Assembly: GCF_002355635.1 (NCBI RefSeq)
Contig: NZ_AP017558.1
Coordinates: 2,790,001 to 2,854,000 of the forward strand
From: Halopenitus persicus
GTDB taxonomy: Archaea; Halobacteriota; Halobacteria; Halobacteriales; Haloferacaceae
Length of the DNA stretch: 64,000 nt
Direction: 5' to 3'
In this document: piece by piece, positions 32,791-42,248 of the stretch
Position numbering within the stretch: the stretch's first letter is position 1
Layout of the letters: each line of letters starts with the position of its first letter
Notes under the pieces: generated by a model
Seen by the model: only the letters and a program-made list of their open reading frames with translations
The model's database searches: none
What the model was told of the DNA's origin: nothing
Made by a program: the position numbers and the translations under genes

Positions 32791-33489
32791 ATGCACGTCG
32801 TCGTCAACGCCGCTCAAAGCGTCGACGGGAAGCTCGCGACGCGCCGGCGTGAACAGCTCCGGATCTCCGGCCCCGAGGATTTCGACCGCGTCGACCGGAT
32901 CCGTGCCGCGGCCGACGCCGTCCTCGTGGGCGTCGGCACCGTGCTGGCCGACGACCCGCACCTCACGCTCACCGAGGAGGACCGCCGCGTCGGCCGGCTG
33001 CGAAACGGCCGTCCCGGGAACCCCGCCCGGATCGTCGTCGACTCGCGCGGTCGAACCCCGACCGACGCACGGATCCTCGACGACGCGGCGACGACGTACC
33101 TGCTCGTCGGCGCTGACGTTCCCGACGACCGACGCGCCACGCTCGAGGCCGCCGGCGCGACGGTGATCGCCGTGGAGGGGAGTGATGCCGCTACGGACGA
33201 CGACAGGTCCCCGGATGGCCGCGTCGACCTCACGGCGGCCCTCGACGCGCTCGCGGAGCGGGGACTCGACCGGATCCTCGTCGAGGGGGGCGGCGAGGTG
33301 ATCTTCTCGCTGTTCGCGGCCGGACTGGTCGACGAGCTGTCGGTCTACGTCGGTTCGATGGTGATCGGCGGCCGGGACGCGCCGACCCTGGCCGACGGCG
33401 ACGGCTTCACCGGCTCGTTCCCGTCGCTGACGCTCACGGGGACCGAGCGGCTCGACGACGGGATCGTGCTCTCCTACGACGTCGACTAA
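32791..33489 (+). CDS. arfC: Diaminohydroxy-ribosylamino-pyrimidinone-phosphate reductase
   Basis: A 232-residue RibD C-terminal-type reductase. It has MHVVVNAAQSVDGKLATRRR, ADAVLVGVGTVLADDPHLTL, PARIVVDSRGRTPTDARILD, ILVEGGGEVIFSLFAAGLVD and DELSVYVGSMVIGGRDAPTL, all in family order. In archaea it reduces the ribosylamino-pyrimidine in riboflavin and F420 chromophore synthesis. A GGGAGG motif about 10 nt before the ATG could serve as a Shine-Dalgarno sequence. It is divergent from rpa1. Confidence 0.9.
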   Translation: MHVVVNAAQSVDGKLATRRREQLRISGPEDFDRVDRIRAAADAVLVGVGTVLADDPHLTLTEEDRRVGRLRNGRPGNPARIVVDSRGRTPTDARILDDAATTYLLVGADVPDDRRATLEAAGATVIAVEGSDAATDDDRSPDGRVDLTAALDALAERGLDRILVEGGGEVIFSLFAAGLVDELSVYVGSMVIGGRDAPTLADGDGFTGSFPSLTLTGTERLDDGIVLSYDVD

Positions 33490-33513
33490 CCGATCGTCCG
33501 ACCCCGTCACCGT

Positions 33514-35868
33514 CTACTCGGCGTGATCGAACCGGTCCAACGCGACATCGAGCATGTCCGGACTGACCGGCTGGAACTCCTCGCGTTCGTGCTCGGGGAG
33601 GTACTCGCGGACGCCGTTCCAGGAGTCGCGGGCGTAGCGGGCATCGAGGAGCACGCGAACGCCCCGCTCGTCGGCGCCGCGGATCACGCGACCGATGGCC
33701 TGTCTGGCCTTTCGAACCGCCGGAACCGTCAGGGCCGTCTCGAAGCCGTCGCCGAAGCGCTCGTCGTAGGCGGCGACGACCGCCCTGGTTCGCGGGCGAG
33801 CGGTATTGATGATCGGCACCCCGCAGACGACCGCCGCGCGGAGCCGGTCACCGCGGTAGTCGACGCCCTCGGTGAGCGTGCCGCGGAGGCTCGTCACGAG
33901 CACCTTTCCGCCGCCGGCGAAGAAGTCGTCCTTGAGCGACTCGGTCACGTGGTCGCCGGAGGACTCGTCGATCAGGACGGGCTTCTCGAGACGGTCCTCG
34001 AGCTCGCCGGCCATCCACTCGGCCTCGGCGTAGTTCGGCATCCCGACGAGCACGTTCCCCGGCCGGCGGGCGACCTCGAGGGTTGCATCCAGGTGTGCGA
34101 GGCGGGTCTCGGTTTCCTCGCCCGGCGCGCCGCGGTTGTCGTGGGTGTACTTCGGCACGTCGACGGCGAGGCTCTCGCGGTTCTCGGGCGGGAACGTGAG
34201 CCCGTGGGTGCGCTCGAGGACCGGCCGGCCCGACTCGGCAAGGTGGTCGAGGCCGGTCACCTCCCGAAAGACGTCCATCGGCTCGAGCGTCGCGCTCATC
34301 AGGACGCCGCCGCCGAACTCGGCGAGCCGATCGCCGATGGCGCGACTCGGCAGGCAGTTGAACAGGGCGAACCGCGCGTTGTAGACGCGCCGCCAGTCGT
34401 CGGGCGGCTCGGTCTCATCCCAGGTGCGCTCGAGGCCGATCGCTCGAAAGAACGTCTCGTGGTCCTCCCGATACCACGCGTTCAGCGTCCGTCCGACCCC
34501 CGGCGCAGCGCGCTGGGCGTCCTCGCCCTCGAGCTCCCGGAGGATCCGCTCGACGACCGCGCCGACCGCCGGTGCAAGCGCCCACACGCGGTCCCCGTAG
34601 CCGTTCGCGTCCGCCCACTCCGAGATCGCGTCGATGCCGGGCGAGTCGGGATCCCGAAGCGGGAGCTCCGCGTCCTCGAGACGATCGGGATCCGCACGCC
34701 AGTCGGGCAGCTCACGGTCGAGATGCTCGGTGATGCGCCGGTCGAGTTCCCCCCGCAGCGCCTCGTAGAACTCCCGGACCCGCTCGACGTCCTCGATCGA
34801 GACGTCGCTGTCGGCAAGCTCGCCCCGGACGACGTCGGCGTCGTCGGTGTACTGTCCCTCGTCGTCGAACCGAACCGGTTGGACCACGCGGGTCAGCTCG
34901 GCGACCGCGTCCCGGAGGCTTCGGTCCGCGACCCCGTCGCTCACCAGGTCCCGCACGCGCGGTTCGAGCATATGGGCCTCGTCGCAGACCACGAAGGTCG
35001 ACTCGTCGAGCAGTGCGCCGGTGAACGATCCGGTCGTCGTCGGGTCGAACGCGTGATAATAGTTCCCGATCACGACCTCGAGTTCGGGAACGAGCGCGCC
35101 CATCACGGAATGCGGACAGGAACCGGCTCCCGCCGCCAGCCGGACCAGTTCCGCGGCGTCGACGTGACCGCGGTCGGTCGCGTCGAAGGGGACGGCCTCG
35201 GCGGGCTCGCCGTCCTCCGGAAGGTCCGCGAGGAAGCCGGCGTAGAACGGACAGTACTCGACCCCCTCGTGTTCCTCGGTGTCCGGACGATAGGGGGTGG
35301 GCTCGCCGTCGACCGAGAGGAAGTCCGCACCGCTCGTACCGCCCGTCCCGGTCGAGCCGCCCGAATCCGCGAGGCCGACCTGCTGGCTGCGGGCGGACGC
35401 GGCGAGCGATTCGGCGGTCGTCGAGCCGCCATCCCCGACGAGCGACCGGGTTCGGTCGCGGAGTCCCTCACACCGTTCGTAAACGTTCTCGACGTCGATC
35501 CCGCCGCGGTTCTCGCGGGCATACGGACAGACGTCCGCCTTGCCGACGAGGGTGATCCCCGAAACCCGTCGGTGGTCCTCGGGAAGGTTCTCGTTGATCG
35601 TCTGCAGGTCCTCCTCGAACTGGCGGAGCTGCTGTTTCACGCTCGTCAGGACGAACACGCGCTCGAACGGCGAGTCCGGGTCGCGAACGCGGTCGATCCC
35701 GGCAGTCAGCGCGAGCATCGTCTTTCCGGTTCCGCAGGCGCCCTCCAGCGCGAGGAAGCCGCCCTCGTCGGCGGCCTCGATCGCCGCGTCGATCCCCTCG
35801 GCCTGTTCGGGATACGGCTCCGGATGACCGAACACGTCCGACCAGGGTGGCTGGGAACTCACTGCCAC
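33514..35868 (-). CDS. XPD/Rad3-type Fe-S DNA helicase
   Basis: A 784-residue DEAD_2 helicase. It has Walker A LEGACGTGKTMLALTAG, the DEAH-type box VVCDEAHMLEP, and C-terminal helicase motifs LRGTLTEGVDYRGD and RKARQAIGRVIRGADERGVR. Cysteines in VCPYARENRGG, YERCEGLRD, EYCPFYAGF and CPHSVMG are placed to bind the Fe-S cluster typical of XPD and DinG. It should act as a 5'-3' DNA helicase in repair. An acidic insert with SGG repeats lies between Fe-S cysteines 2 and 3. Confidence 0.9.
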   Translation of the reverse strand: MAVSSQPPWSDVFGHPEPYPEQAEGIDAAIEAADEGGFLALEGACGTGKTMLALTAGIDRVRDPDSPFERVFVLTSVKQQLRQFEEDLQTINENLPEDHRRVSGITLVGKADVCPYARENRGGIDVENVYERCEGLRDRTRSLVGDGGSTTAESLAASARSQQVGLADSGGSTGTGGTSGADFLSVDGEPTPYRPDTEEHEGVEYCPFYAGFLADLPEDGEPAEAVPFDATDRGHVDAAELVRLAAGAGSCPHSVMGALVPELEVVIGNYYHAFDPTTTGSFTGALLDESTFVVCDEAHMLEPRVRDLVSDGVADRSLRDAVAELTRVVQPVRFDDEGQYTDDADVVRGELADSDVSIEDVERVREFYEALRGELDRRITEHLDRELPDWRADPDRLEDAELPLRDPDSPGIDAISEWADANGYGDRVWALAPAVGAVVERILRELEGEDAQRAAPGVGRTLNAWYREDHETFFRAIGLERTWDETEPPDDWRRVYNARFALFNCLPSRAIGDRLAEFGGGVLMSATLEPMDVFREVTGLDHLAESGRPVLERTHGLTFPPENRESLAVDVPKYTHDNRGAPGEETETRLAHLDATLEVARRPGNVLVGMPNYAEAEWMAGELEDRLEKPVLIDESSGDHVTESLKDDFFAGGGKVLVTSLRGTLTEGVDYRGDRLRAAVVCGVPIINTARPRTRAVVAAYDERFGDGFETALTVPAVRKARQAIGRVIRGADERGVRVLLDARYARDSWNGVREYLPEHEREEFQPVSPDMLDVALDRFDHAE

Positions 35869-35967
35869 GGGATAGTTCGGTTTTCCGGTTAAAGGTTCGT
35901 TCGTCGAGCCGGCGGCGGGTACCCGTCCCTTCGGTTGGCCGGTTGACCTCGTTCGTCGACGTCCCGG

Positions 35968-36351
35968 TCACAGCAGGCTGCGCCCGTAGACGATCACCGC
36001 GAGGTTGTTCGCGAACACGAACAACCCGGCCGCAAGCAGGAGTCCGAGGAAGGCCTCGATCAGTCGCTTGAACGGCCCGCGATAGGCCGGGGGCGTCTCG
36101 CGGACCAGCTGCGCGAGCCCGTAGAACAGGAAGATGAGCAGTCCGACCGCGACCAGATGCACGCCGGCGATCACCCACAGCGGCCGCGCGAGCAGCCACG
36201 CCATCACCGGATTCGACTCGTGTTCGATCCCGACGGCCGCGACCGCGTACATCGACGTCAGGAGGTCGACGGTGATCAGCAGGAAGAGGGCCGCCCCCGT
36301 CCATCTCCAGTACTTGCGAAACCACGGCGTCGGGGCGGACGAGTCAGACAT
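35968..36351 (-). CDS. Membrane protein, DUF5658-like
   Basis: A 127-residue protein with three to four hydrophobic segments (ALFLLITVDLLTSMYAVAAV, LWVIAGVHLVAVGLLIFLFY, LIEAFLGLLLAAGLFVFANN). The D-LT...G...ESNP pattern in the first part resembles DUF5658, a family of unknown function. It lies 99 nt upstream of the helicase gene on the same strand. Confidence 0.65.
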   Translation of the reverse strand: MSDSSAPTPWFRKYWRWTGAALFLLITVDLLTSMYAVAAVGIEHESNPVMAWLLARPLWVIAGVHLVAVGLLIFLFYGLAQLVRETPPAYRGPFKRLIEAFLGLLLAAGLFVFANNLAVIVYGRSLL

Positions 36352-36485
36352 ACGGGCGACTGTTCGCTCGAGCGCGGAAAGGATTGTCGTCGGGGAGGCA
36401 GCGTCGCCGGCTCCGACGTGGCTGTCGTGTGCGATCGACGCATTTCCAACGGATCCCTTACAACGGTGCAGCGGCTACTCCGAAT

Positions 36486-37010
36486 ATGAGCGATTCATCA
36501 CCGAGCGACGTCTCGTCACCCTCGAGTGACGTCCCATCGAACGATTCGTCGACGGCCGACCCGGCCGGCGATGACGACCTCGAGGCGATCCGGGAGCGAA
36601 AGCTGGAGGAGCTGCAGGAGAAGGCCGCGAACGGAACGCTGGGCGCGGACGCGGGCGAGCCCGCCGACGGCGGCGAGACGTCCGCCGGATCGCCCGACGA
36701 TCCGATCCAGTACGAGGGCGGGTCCTTCGAGGACGCGCTGGCTGGCCACGACCTCGTCCTCGTCGACTTCTACGCGGATTGGTGTGGCCCCTGCAAGATG
36801 CTCGAGCCGATCCTGGAGGACGTCGCTGCCACGACCGCCGCGACGGTGCTGAAGGTCGACGCCGACGTGTATCAGTCCCTGACGAGCCAGTACGGGGTCC
36901 GGGGACTCCCGACGATGTTGCTGTTCCGCGACGGCGAGCCCGTCGAGCGTCTCGTCGGCGCCCAAAACGAGGAGCGACTCCGATCGGTGATCGACCGACA
37001 CGCTGCATAG
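36486..37010 (+). CDS. Thioredoxin with acidic N-terminal extension
   Basis: A 174-residue protein. The last 100 residues are a thioredoxin fold with the active site VDFYADWCGPCKMLEP, the cis-Pro loop YGVRGLPTMLLF and a final helix. The first 70 residues are a Ser/Asp-rich disordered stretch and a charged helix (AIRERKLEELQEKAANGTLG) found in several haloarchaeal thioredoxins. It should be a cytoplasmic dithiol reductant. Confidence 0.9.
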   Translation: MSDSSPSDVSSPSSDVPSNDSSTADPAGDDDLEAIRERKLEELQEKAANGTLGADAGEPADGGETSAGSPDDPIQYEGGSFEDALAGHDLVLVDFYADWCGPCKMLEPILEDVAATTAATVLKVDADVYQSLTSQYGVRGLPTMLLFRDGEPVERLVGAQNEERLRSVIDRHAA

Positions 37011-37078
37011 CGCCGAGGACCGGTTCCGGCTCCCGATCCCCGCACGTTTAATCCCGGTCCGACCGAAGCGGACGGTGA

Positions 37079-38581
37079 ATGATCACAGCGGATCGTATGG
37101 CGGCGGTCGACGCCAACGCGGCGGCGCTGGGCGTCCCCCGCAAGCAGCTGATGGAGTCCGCGGGCAACGCGATCGCCCGTGAGGTCCGGACGACCGTCGA
37201 CCCGGGTGCGACGGTGACGCTCGTGTGTGGGCGCGGGAACAACGGCGGCGACGCCTTCGCCGCGGCCCGATTCCTGTCCGGCTACGACGTTCGCGTTCGC
37301 CTGCTCGGACGTCCCGAGTCGATCTCGACGACGATCGCCAGGGAGAACTGGGACGCGCTCGCGGCGGCGGAGATCGACGCCGAGTCGGTCGCCGATCCCG
37401 TCGCCGAACCGGACCGACTGGCCCTCGCGGACGCGGACGTCGTCGTCGACGCGATGCTGGGCACCGGGGTATCCGGTCCGCTCCGGGAGCCCGAACGGAC
37501 GGTTGCGAGACGCATCGCCGAGACCACCGACTCGTCCGCCGACGCTGACGCGACCGTGATCGCCGTCGACGTTCCCTCCGGCGTCGACGCCGATACCGGG
37601 GAGGTCGCGGCGGGCTCGGACGGGGACCGGGTCGCGGTCCCGGCTGACCGGATCGTGACGTTTCACGACGCCAAGCCGGGGCTTGCGGACGCCTTCGAGG
37701 GAAACGACACGAGCGTGGCCGTCACGGTCGCCGACATCGGGATCCCGGACGCCGCCGAGCTGTTCACCGGTCCCGGCGACCTTCTCGGGCTGGATCGGGA
37801 CCCGGAGAGCCACAAGGGCGACCACGGCGAGGTGTTGGTGGTCGGCGGCGGTCCGTACACGGGCGCGCCGACGCTCGCGGCGCGGGCGGCGTTGCGTGCC
37901 GGCGCCGACCTCGTCCGGGTGGCCTGTCCGGAGTCGGTCGCCCGCGAGGTGCAGGGATTCTCGGAGAACCTGATCGTCCACGGGTTCCCGGGCGAGATCC
38001 TCGAACCCCATCACCTCGACCGGATCCGTGACCTCGCGGCCGACCGGGACGTCGTCGTGTTCGGTCCGGGTCTCGGCGACGCCGAGCCGACGCTGTCGGC
38101 CGTCGAGCGCTTCCTCGAGAGCTACGACGGACGCGCCGTGGTCGACGCGGACGCGCTGCAGGTCGTCCCGAACGTGGAGACCGACGCCACGCTCGTGTGT
38201 ACGCCCCACCAGGGCGAGCTGCGGGCGATGGGCGGCCCACGCGCAGAGGAGTGGCGCGACCGCGCCGAGCTCGTCCGCGAGTTCGCGAGCGAAATCGGCC
38301 ACACGATGCTGGTGAAGGGCGCCTACGACGTGGTCTCCGACGGCGATGACCTCCGGGTGAACAGGACGGGGAATCCCGGAATGACCGTCGGCGGGACCGG
38401 CGACGTGCTCGCGGGCACCGTCGGGGCGATCGCGTGCACCCAGCGCCCATTCCAGGCCGCCGCGATCGGCGCGTACGCGAACGGGCGAGCCGGCGATCTG
38501 GTCGTCGAGGACCACGGATACGGACTGGTCGCGACCGACCTGATCGAGCGGATCCCGGAGGCGGTGCGTACCGATGCGTGA
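37079..38581 (+). CDS. nnr: Bifunctional NAD(P)HX epimerase/dehydratase
   Basis: A 500-residue fusion that repairs hydrated NAD(P)H. The N-terminal epimerase domain (1-215) has MESAGNAIAREV, VCGRGNNGGDAFAAARFL, DAMLGTGVSGPLREP and AVDVPSGVDADTGEV. The C-terminal ADP-dependent dehydratase (235-500) has SHKGDHGEVLVVGGGPYTGA, CTPHQGELRAMG and NPGMTVGGTGDVLAGTVGAI. A TATA-like GTTTAATC lies about 30 nt upstream. Its end overlaps the moaC start by 8 nt, so the two are coupled. Confidence 0.92.
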   Translation: MITADRMAAVDANAAALGVPRKQLMESAGNAIAREVRTTVDPGATVTLVCGRGNNGGDAFAAARFLSGYDVRVRLLGRPESISTTIARENWDALAAAEIDAESVADPVAEPDRLALADADVVVDAMLGTGVSGPLREPERTVARRIAETTDSSADADATVIAVDVPSGVDADTGEVAAGSDGDRVAVPADRIVTFHDAKPGLADAFEGNDTSVAVTVADIGIPDAAELFTGPGDLLGLDRDPESHKGDHGEVLVVGGGPYTGAPTLAARAALRAGADLVRVACPESVAREVQGFSENLIVHGFPGEILEPHHLDRIRDLAADRDVVVFGPGLGDAEPTLSAVERFLESYDGRAVVDADALQVVPNVETDATLVCTPHQGELRAMGGPRAEEWRDRAELVREFASEIGHTMLVKGAYDVVSDGDDLRVNRTGNPGMTVGGTGDVLAGTVGAIACTQRPFQAAAIGAYANGRAGDLVVEDHGYGLVATDLIERIPEAVRTDA

Positions 38582-39146
38582 GGACGACGCCGGTTCCGAG
38601 CGTGCGGGCGACGCCGGTTCCGAGGGTGACTCCGGCTCCGACCCCACTACTAGCTCCGGCCCGAGCGGTACGGAGGATCTGACCCACACCACGGACGACG
38701 GCGACGTCCAGATGGTCGACGTGGGCGACAAGCCCGACACCGCCCGCCGGGCGGTCGCCCGCGGAACGATCCGCCTCACGCCGTCGACGATCGAGGCGAT
38801 CGAGGCCGACGCGATCGGGAAGGGCGACGTGCTCGCGACCGCGCGGATCGGCGCCGTGCAGGCGGTCAAACACACCTGGGAGACGATCCCGATGTGCCAC
38901 CAGATACCGATCACGAACGTCGAGACCGACTTCGCCGTCGAGTCCGACCGCGTCGTCCTCACCGTCGCCGTCGAAACGACCGGGAAGACGGGCTGCGAGA
39001 TGGAGGCGCTCGAGGGCGTCACCACCGGGCTGAACGTCGTCTGGGACATGGTGAAGGCGGCCGAGAAGACCGCCGACGGTACCTATCCAGACACGCGGAT
39101 CGCGGACGTCGAAGTCCTCGAGAAGGAGAAACGCGCGATCGAGTAA
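38574..39146 (+). CDS. moaC: Cyclic pyranopterin monophosphate synthase
   Basis: A 190-residue MoaC that forms cyclic pyranopterin monophosphate in molybdenum-cofactor synthesis. The core has MVDVGDKPDTARRAVARGTI, KGDVLATARIGAVQAVKHTW, the substrate motif IPMCHQIPITNVETDF and GCEMEALEGVTTGLNVVWDM. The first 35 residues are a disordered acidic extension with repeats (AGSERAGDAGSEGDSG). It overlaps nnr and lies 39 nt from the converging end of the molybdopterin-dependent fdhA, a user of its product. Confidence 0.92.
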   Translation: MREDDAGSERAGDAGSEGDSGSDPTTSSGPSGTEDLTHTTDDGDVQMVDVGDKPDTARRAVARGTIRLTPSTIEAIEADAIGKGDVLATARIGAVQAVKHTWETIPMCHQIPITNVETDFAVESDRVVLTVAVETTGKTGCEMEALEGVTTGLNVVWDMVKAAEKTADGTYPDTRIADVEVLEKEKRAIE

Positions 39147-39185
39147 GCGACGTACTGACGGCCTGCGTACCGATGAGCGCGCCGA

Positions 39186-41312
39186 TCAGTCGTCGGCGGG
39201 CGCGTCGTCGGGGTCGCCGGCGCCGGCGTCGACGGTGACCTCGATCTCCGCTGCGGCCGCCTTGTACTCGGGGATCTTCGCGCGCTCGTCGAGCACGTCG
39301 TTCGTGAGGACGTTACCGGAGGCGGCCGCGAAGTGCGGCGTCGTCCAGATGACGCCCTCCTTGATGTCCTCGGTGACCTGTGCCTTCACCTCGATCTCGC
39401 CGCGGCGCGAGGTGATCCGCACGTAGTCGCCGTCCTCGACGCCGTACCGCTCGGCGTCGTTCGGGTGAATGTCGACGAAGTTCTCGGGGTGCTGGCTGTT
39501 GAGCCGCGGCGAGCGCCGGCTCATCGTTCCCGTGTTGTAGTGTTCCTCGAGCCGGGCCGTGGTGAGGATCAGCGGGTACTCGTCGTCCGGCGTTTCCTTG
39601 GGGGGCTGGTGGCGCACGCCCTCGATCTGGCCGAGTCCGCTCTCGGTGTCGAAGGTGTCCTCGTAGAGGAACGGGTCGCCCTCGTCGCCCTCCTCATAAC
39701 AGGGCCAGTGGAGCCCCACCTCGCCGAGGCCGTCGTAGGTCATTCCGTGGTAGATCGGACAGACCTCGCGCAGCTCCTCGAAGACCTCCTCGGGGTCCTC
39801 GAACTCGAAGCCGCTGCCCTCGCCGAACAGGCGCGTGCCGACCTCCGAGACGATCTCGAGGTCGTGTTTCGTGTTCTCGTGGACCTTCTCGACGCCCCGC
39901 ATCCGCTGGACGCGTCGGTCGGTGTTGGTGACGGTGCCGCCGCGTTCGGCCCACGTCGTCGCCGGGAGGATCACGTCGGCGTACTCCGCGGTCTCGGTCA
40001 TGAAGATGTCCTGCACGACGGTGAACTCGAGCTGGTCGATCCGCTCTGCCACGCGGTTCGAGTCCGGTTCGGACATTATCGGGTTCTCGCCCATGATGTA
40101 GAGCCCCTTGATCGAGTCGCCCGCCTCGTGGGAGATCTCGACGTTCGTCAGGCCGGGCTCGTCGGGCACCTCGAAGCCCCAGACCTCCTCGACGCTCTCG
40201 CGGGCCTCGTCGTCGTCGACGAGCTGGTAGCCCGGGAGGACGTTCGGCATCGCGCCGACGTCGGAGGTTCCCTGGACGTTGTTCTGGCCGCGCAGCGGGT
40301 TGACGCCGGTTCCGGGTCGGCCGAGGTTCCCCGTGATCAACGCGAGGTTGATCTCGTTTTGGACGTTGTCGACGCCGCAGGTGTGCTGGCTCATCCCCAT
40401 CCCGGTGAAGATGGCGGCGTTGTTCGCGTTCGCGTACTTCTCCGCCGCGAGCTCGATGTCCTCGAGCGGGACGCCGCACTCCTCGGCGGCGGCCTCCTTG
40501 TCGAAGTCCTCGAGGGTCTCCTGCAGGTGCTCGAAGCCCTCCGTCCGCGACTCGATGAACTCCTCGTCGACCCAGCCGTTCTCGAGGACGGTCTTGAGGA
40601 CGATGTTCAGAAGCGGAATGTCGGTCCCGGGCTCGACCTGGAGGTGCATATGGCGGTCGGTCTCGTCGATCTGGAACGACCGCGTGGTCTTGTTCGCGTG
40701 GGGGTCGACCTGGATGACGGTCGCCCCCTCAAGCACCGCCTGCCGGAAGTACTGGCTGTTGGCGATCGGATGCTGCTCGCCGGGGTTGGCGCCCTGGATC
40801 CAGAAGACGTCGGCTGCCTCCTCGAGGTCGGCCATGCTGTTCGTCATCGCGCCCGCGCCGAGGCTGGTCCGCAGCGCGTAGACCGTCGAGGCGTGGCACA
40901 TTCGCGTGCAGTTGTCGACGTTGTTGGTGCCGTATCGGCGGGCGAGCTTCTGGAGGAGGTAGTTCTCCTCGTTCATCGTCTTCGAGGAGCCGAAAAAGCC
41001 CATCGCGTCGGAGCCGTACTCCCCGTGGATGCGCTCGAGCTCGTCGACGACGCGACCGTACGCCTCCTCCCAACTCGCCTCGCGGAACTCGCCGTCCTCC
41101 TTGATCAGCGGGTCGGTCAGGCGGTCCTCGTGGTTCACGACCTGCGTGGCCGCGCCGCCCTTGATGCAGATCCGCCCCTCGTTGACCGGCGCGTCGCCCC
41201 ACGGACGGAACTGAACGTCGCCGGGATCCTCACCCTGGTCGACCTGGATCCCGCAGCCAACGCCGCAGTACGGACAGATCGTCTTGACCGGTTCCGATTC
41301 CTCACTGGACAT
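39186..41312 (-). CDS. fdhA: Formate dehydrogenase alpha subunit (Mo-bis-MGD)
   Basis: A 708-residue molybdopterin oxidoreductase. It has an N-terminal 4Fe-4S motif KTICPYCGVGCGIQVDQG with GRICIKGGAA, then DAMGFFGSSKTMNEENYLLQ. The Mo-ligating Cys and catalytic His are in CTRMCHASTVYALRTS (Cys, not selenocysteine). AANPGEQ-like and NPLRGQNNVQGTSDVGAMPN motifs, and the C-terminal dinucleotide-binding domain (TARLEEHYNTGTMSRRSP), follow. No electron-transfer subunit is adjacent, so it may use ferredoxin or a distant partner. Formate is the likely substrate by family; a related oxidoreductase cannot be excluded. Confidence 0.87.
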   Translation of the reverse strand: MSSEESEPVKTICPYCGVGCGIQVDQGEDPGDVQFRPWGDAPVNEGRICIKGGAATQVVNHEDRLTDPLIKEDGEFREASWEEAYGRVVDELERIHGEYGSDAMGFFGSSKTMNEENYLLQKLARRYGTNNVDNCTRMCHASTVYALRTSLGAGAMTNSMADLEEAADVFWIQGANPGEQHPIANSQYFRQAVLEGATVIQVDPHANKTTRSFQIDETDRHMHLQVEPGTDIPLLNIVLKTVLENGWVDEEFIESRTEGFEHLQETLEDFDKEAAAEECGVPLEDIELAAEKYANANNAAIFTGMGMSQHTCGVDNVQNEINLALITGNLGRPGTGVNPLRGQNNVQGTSDVGAMPNVLPGYQLVDDDEARESVEEVWGFEVPDEPGLTNVEISHEAGDSIKGLYIMGENPIMSEPDSNRVAERIDQLEFTVVQDIFMTETAEYADVILPATTWAERGGTVTNTDRRVQRMRGVEKVHENTKHDLEIVSEVGTRLFGEGSGFEFEDPEEVFEELREVCPIYHGMTYDGLGEVGLHWPCYEEGDEGDPFLYEDTFDTESGLGQIEGVRHQPPKETPDDEYPLILTTARLEEHYNTGTMSRRSPRLNSQHPENFVDIHPNDAERYGVEDGDYVRITSRRGEIEVKAQVTEDIKEGVIWTTPHFAAASGNVLTNDVLDERAKIPEYKAAAAEIEVTVDAGAGDPDDAPADD

Positions 41313-41516
41313 AATGGCATCCCTCCGCGTGTACGTGCATATGTCGTAATCATCGCACTCTCGGGGTATGAGTGTGTTGGTCGATCACGGAAGGCCGGGG
41401 TCGAAACGCCGAACGGCGGTCGGATCGCCTCGCAAGCGAGGGGAGGCCGCCTCGAAACGGTGACCGGGTCGCGTCGAGAAACGTTCAGGGAGCCCGGCGA
41501 CGAACCGTCACGCGAG

Positions 41517-42182
41517 ATGACCGACGCCTCGAACGAAATCGACCTCACGGCCGACACGATCGCGGAGCTCTCCGCCGCGTATCGGGGGGAGGAACCGCTC
41601 TACGCGGTCGAGCAGGAACAGCGCGAGACGCTACCCGACGCGTTCCGCGCCGGCGAGTTCGGCCGGCGGGACGCGGAGTGGGTGGTCCGGTGGTACTTCC
41701 GGCGCCATCTCGGCGCGTACCCGGACCGTGAACGCCGTGCGGTCGAGGAACGGTTCGAATCCAACCCCTTCGACGACGTGATCGCGGCCATCACGAGCGC
41801 GGCCGACCGCGTGGATGATGAGGGGGACGATGCCGGTGGGGACGATGTCGGTGGAGACGATGGGACGGAGGACGACGGGACGGATACCGGCGCCGTGGCG
41901 GACGCGATCGCGACACTCACCGTGCTCGCAGGCGTCGACGTGGGCGTCGCCTCGGCGTTCCTCGCGTTTCTCGCCCCGGAGTCGTATCCGGTCGTGAGCG
42001 AGCGCGAGTGGACGGCGCTTCGGGACCGCGGCGCGCTCGCGGAGCCGTATCCGGATCCGCCCGACGTCGATGCCTACCGCTGCTATCGCTCCACGTGTCT
42101 GGAGATCGCCGCGGAGACCGACCATTCCCTGCCGGCGGTCACGCACGCGCTCTGGCGGCTGCGATCCGACCGCGACGAATAG
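41517..42182 (+). CDS. Conserved hypothetical haloarchaeal protein
   Basis: A 221-residue acidic protein. It has an N-terminal part with AEWVVRWYFRRHLGAYPDRE, an internal Asp/Gly repeat linker (GDDAGGDDVGGDDGTEDDGT), then DVGVASAFLAFLAPESYPVV and YRCYRSTCLEIAAETDHSLP. The C-terminal pattern recalls helical domains that follow helix-hairpin-helix folds, but no catalytic motif is clear and I do not assign a function. The ATG at 41517 was chosen because the acidic, gene-like composition begins there. Confidence 0.65.
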   Translation: MTDASNEIDLTADTIAELSAAYRGEEPLYAVEQEQRETLPDAFRAGEFGRRDAEWVVRWYFRRHLGAYPDRERRAVEERFESNPFDDVIAAITSAADRVDDEGDDAGGDDVGGDDGTEDDGTDTGAVADAIATLTVLAGVDVGVASAFLAFLAPESYPVVSEREWTALRDRGALAEPYPDPPDVDAYRCYRSTCLEIAAETDHSLPAVTHALWRLRSDRDE

Positions 42183-42248
42183 CGGAACGGGCGACGGAAC
42201 GGGAAACGAATCGACGGAACGGGAAACGAAACCGACGGTGCAGCCGGA

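Noticed and set aside
39333-42182. A 949-codon plus-strand open frame covering fdhA
   Set aside because: Most of it is antisense to the clearly coding fdhA. Only the last 221 codons (from 41517) have independent protein character, and these are annotated as a separate gene.
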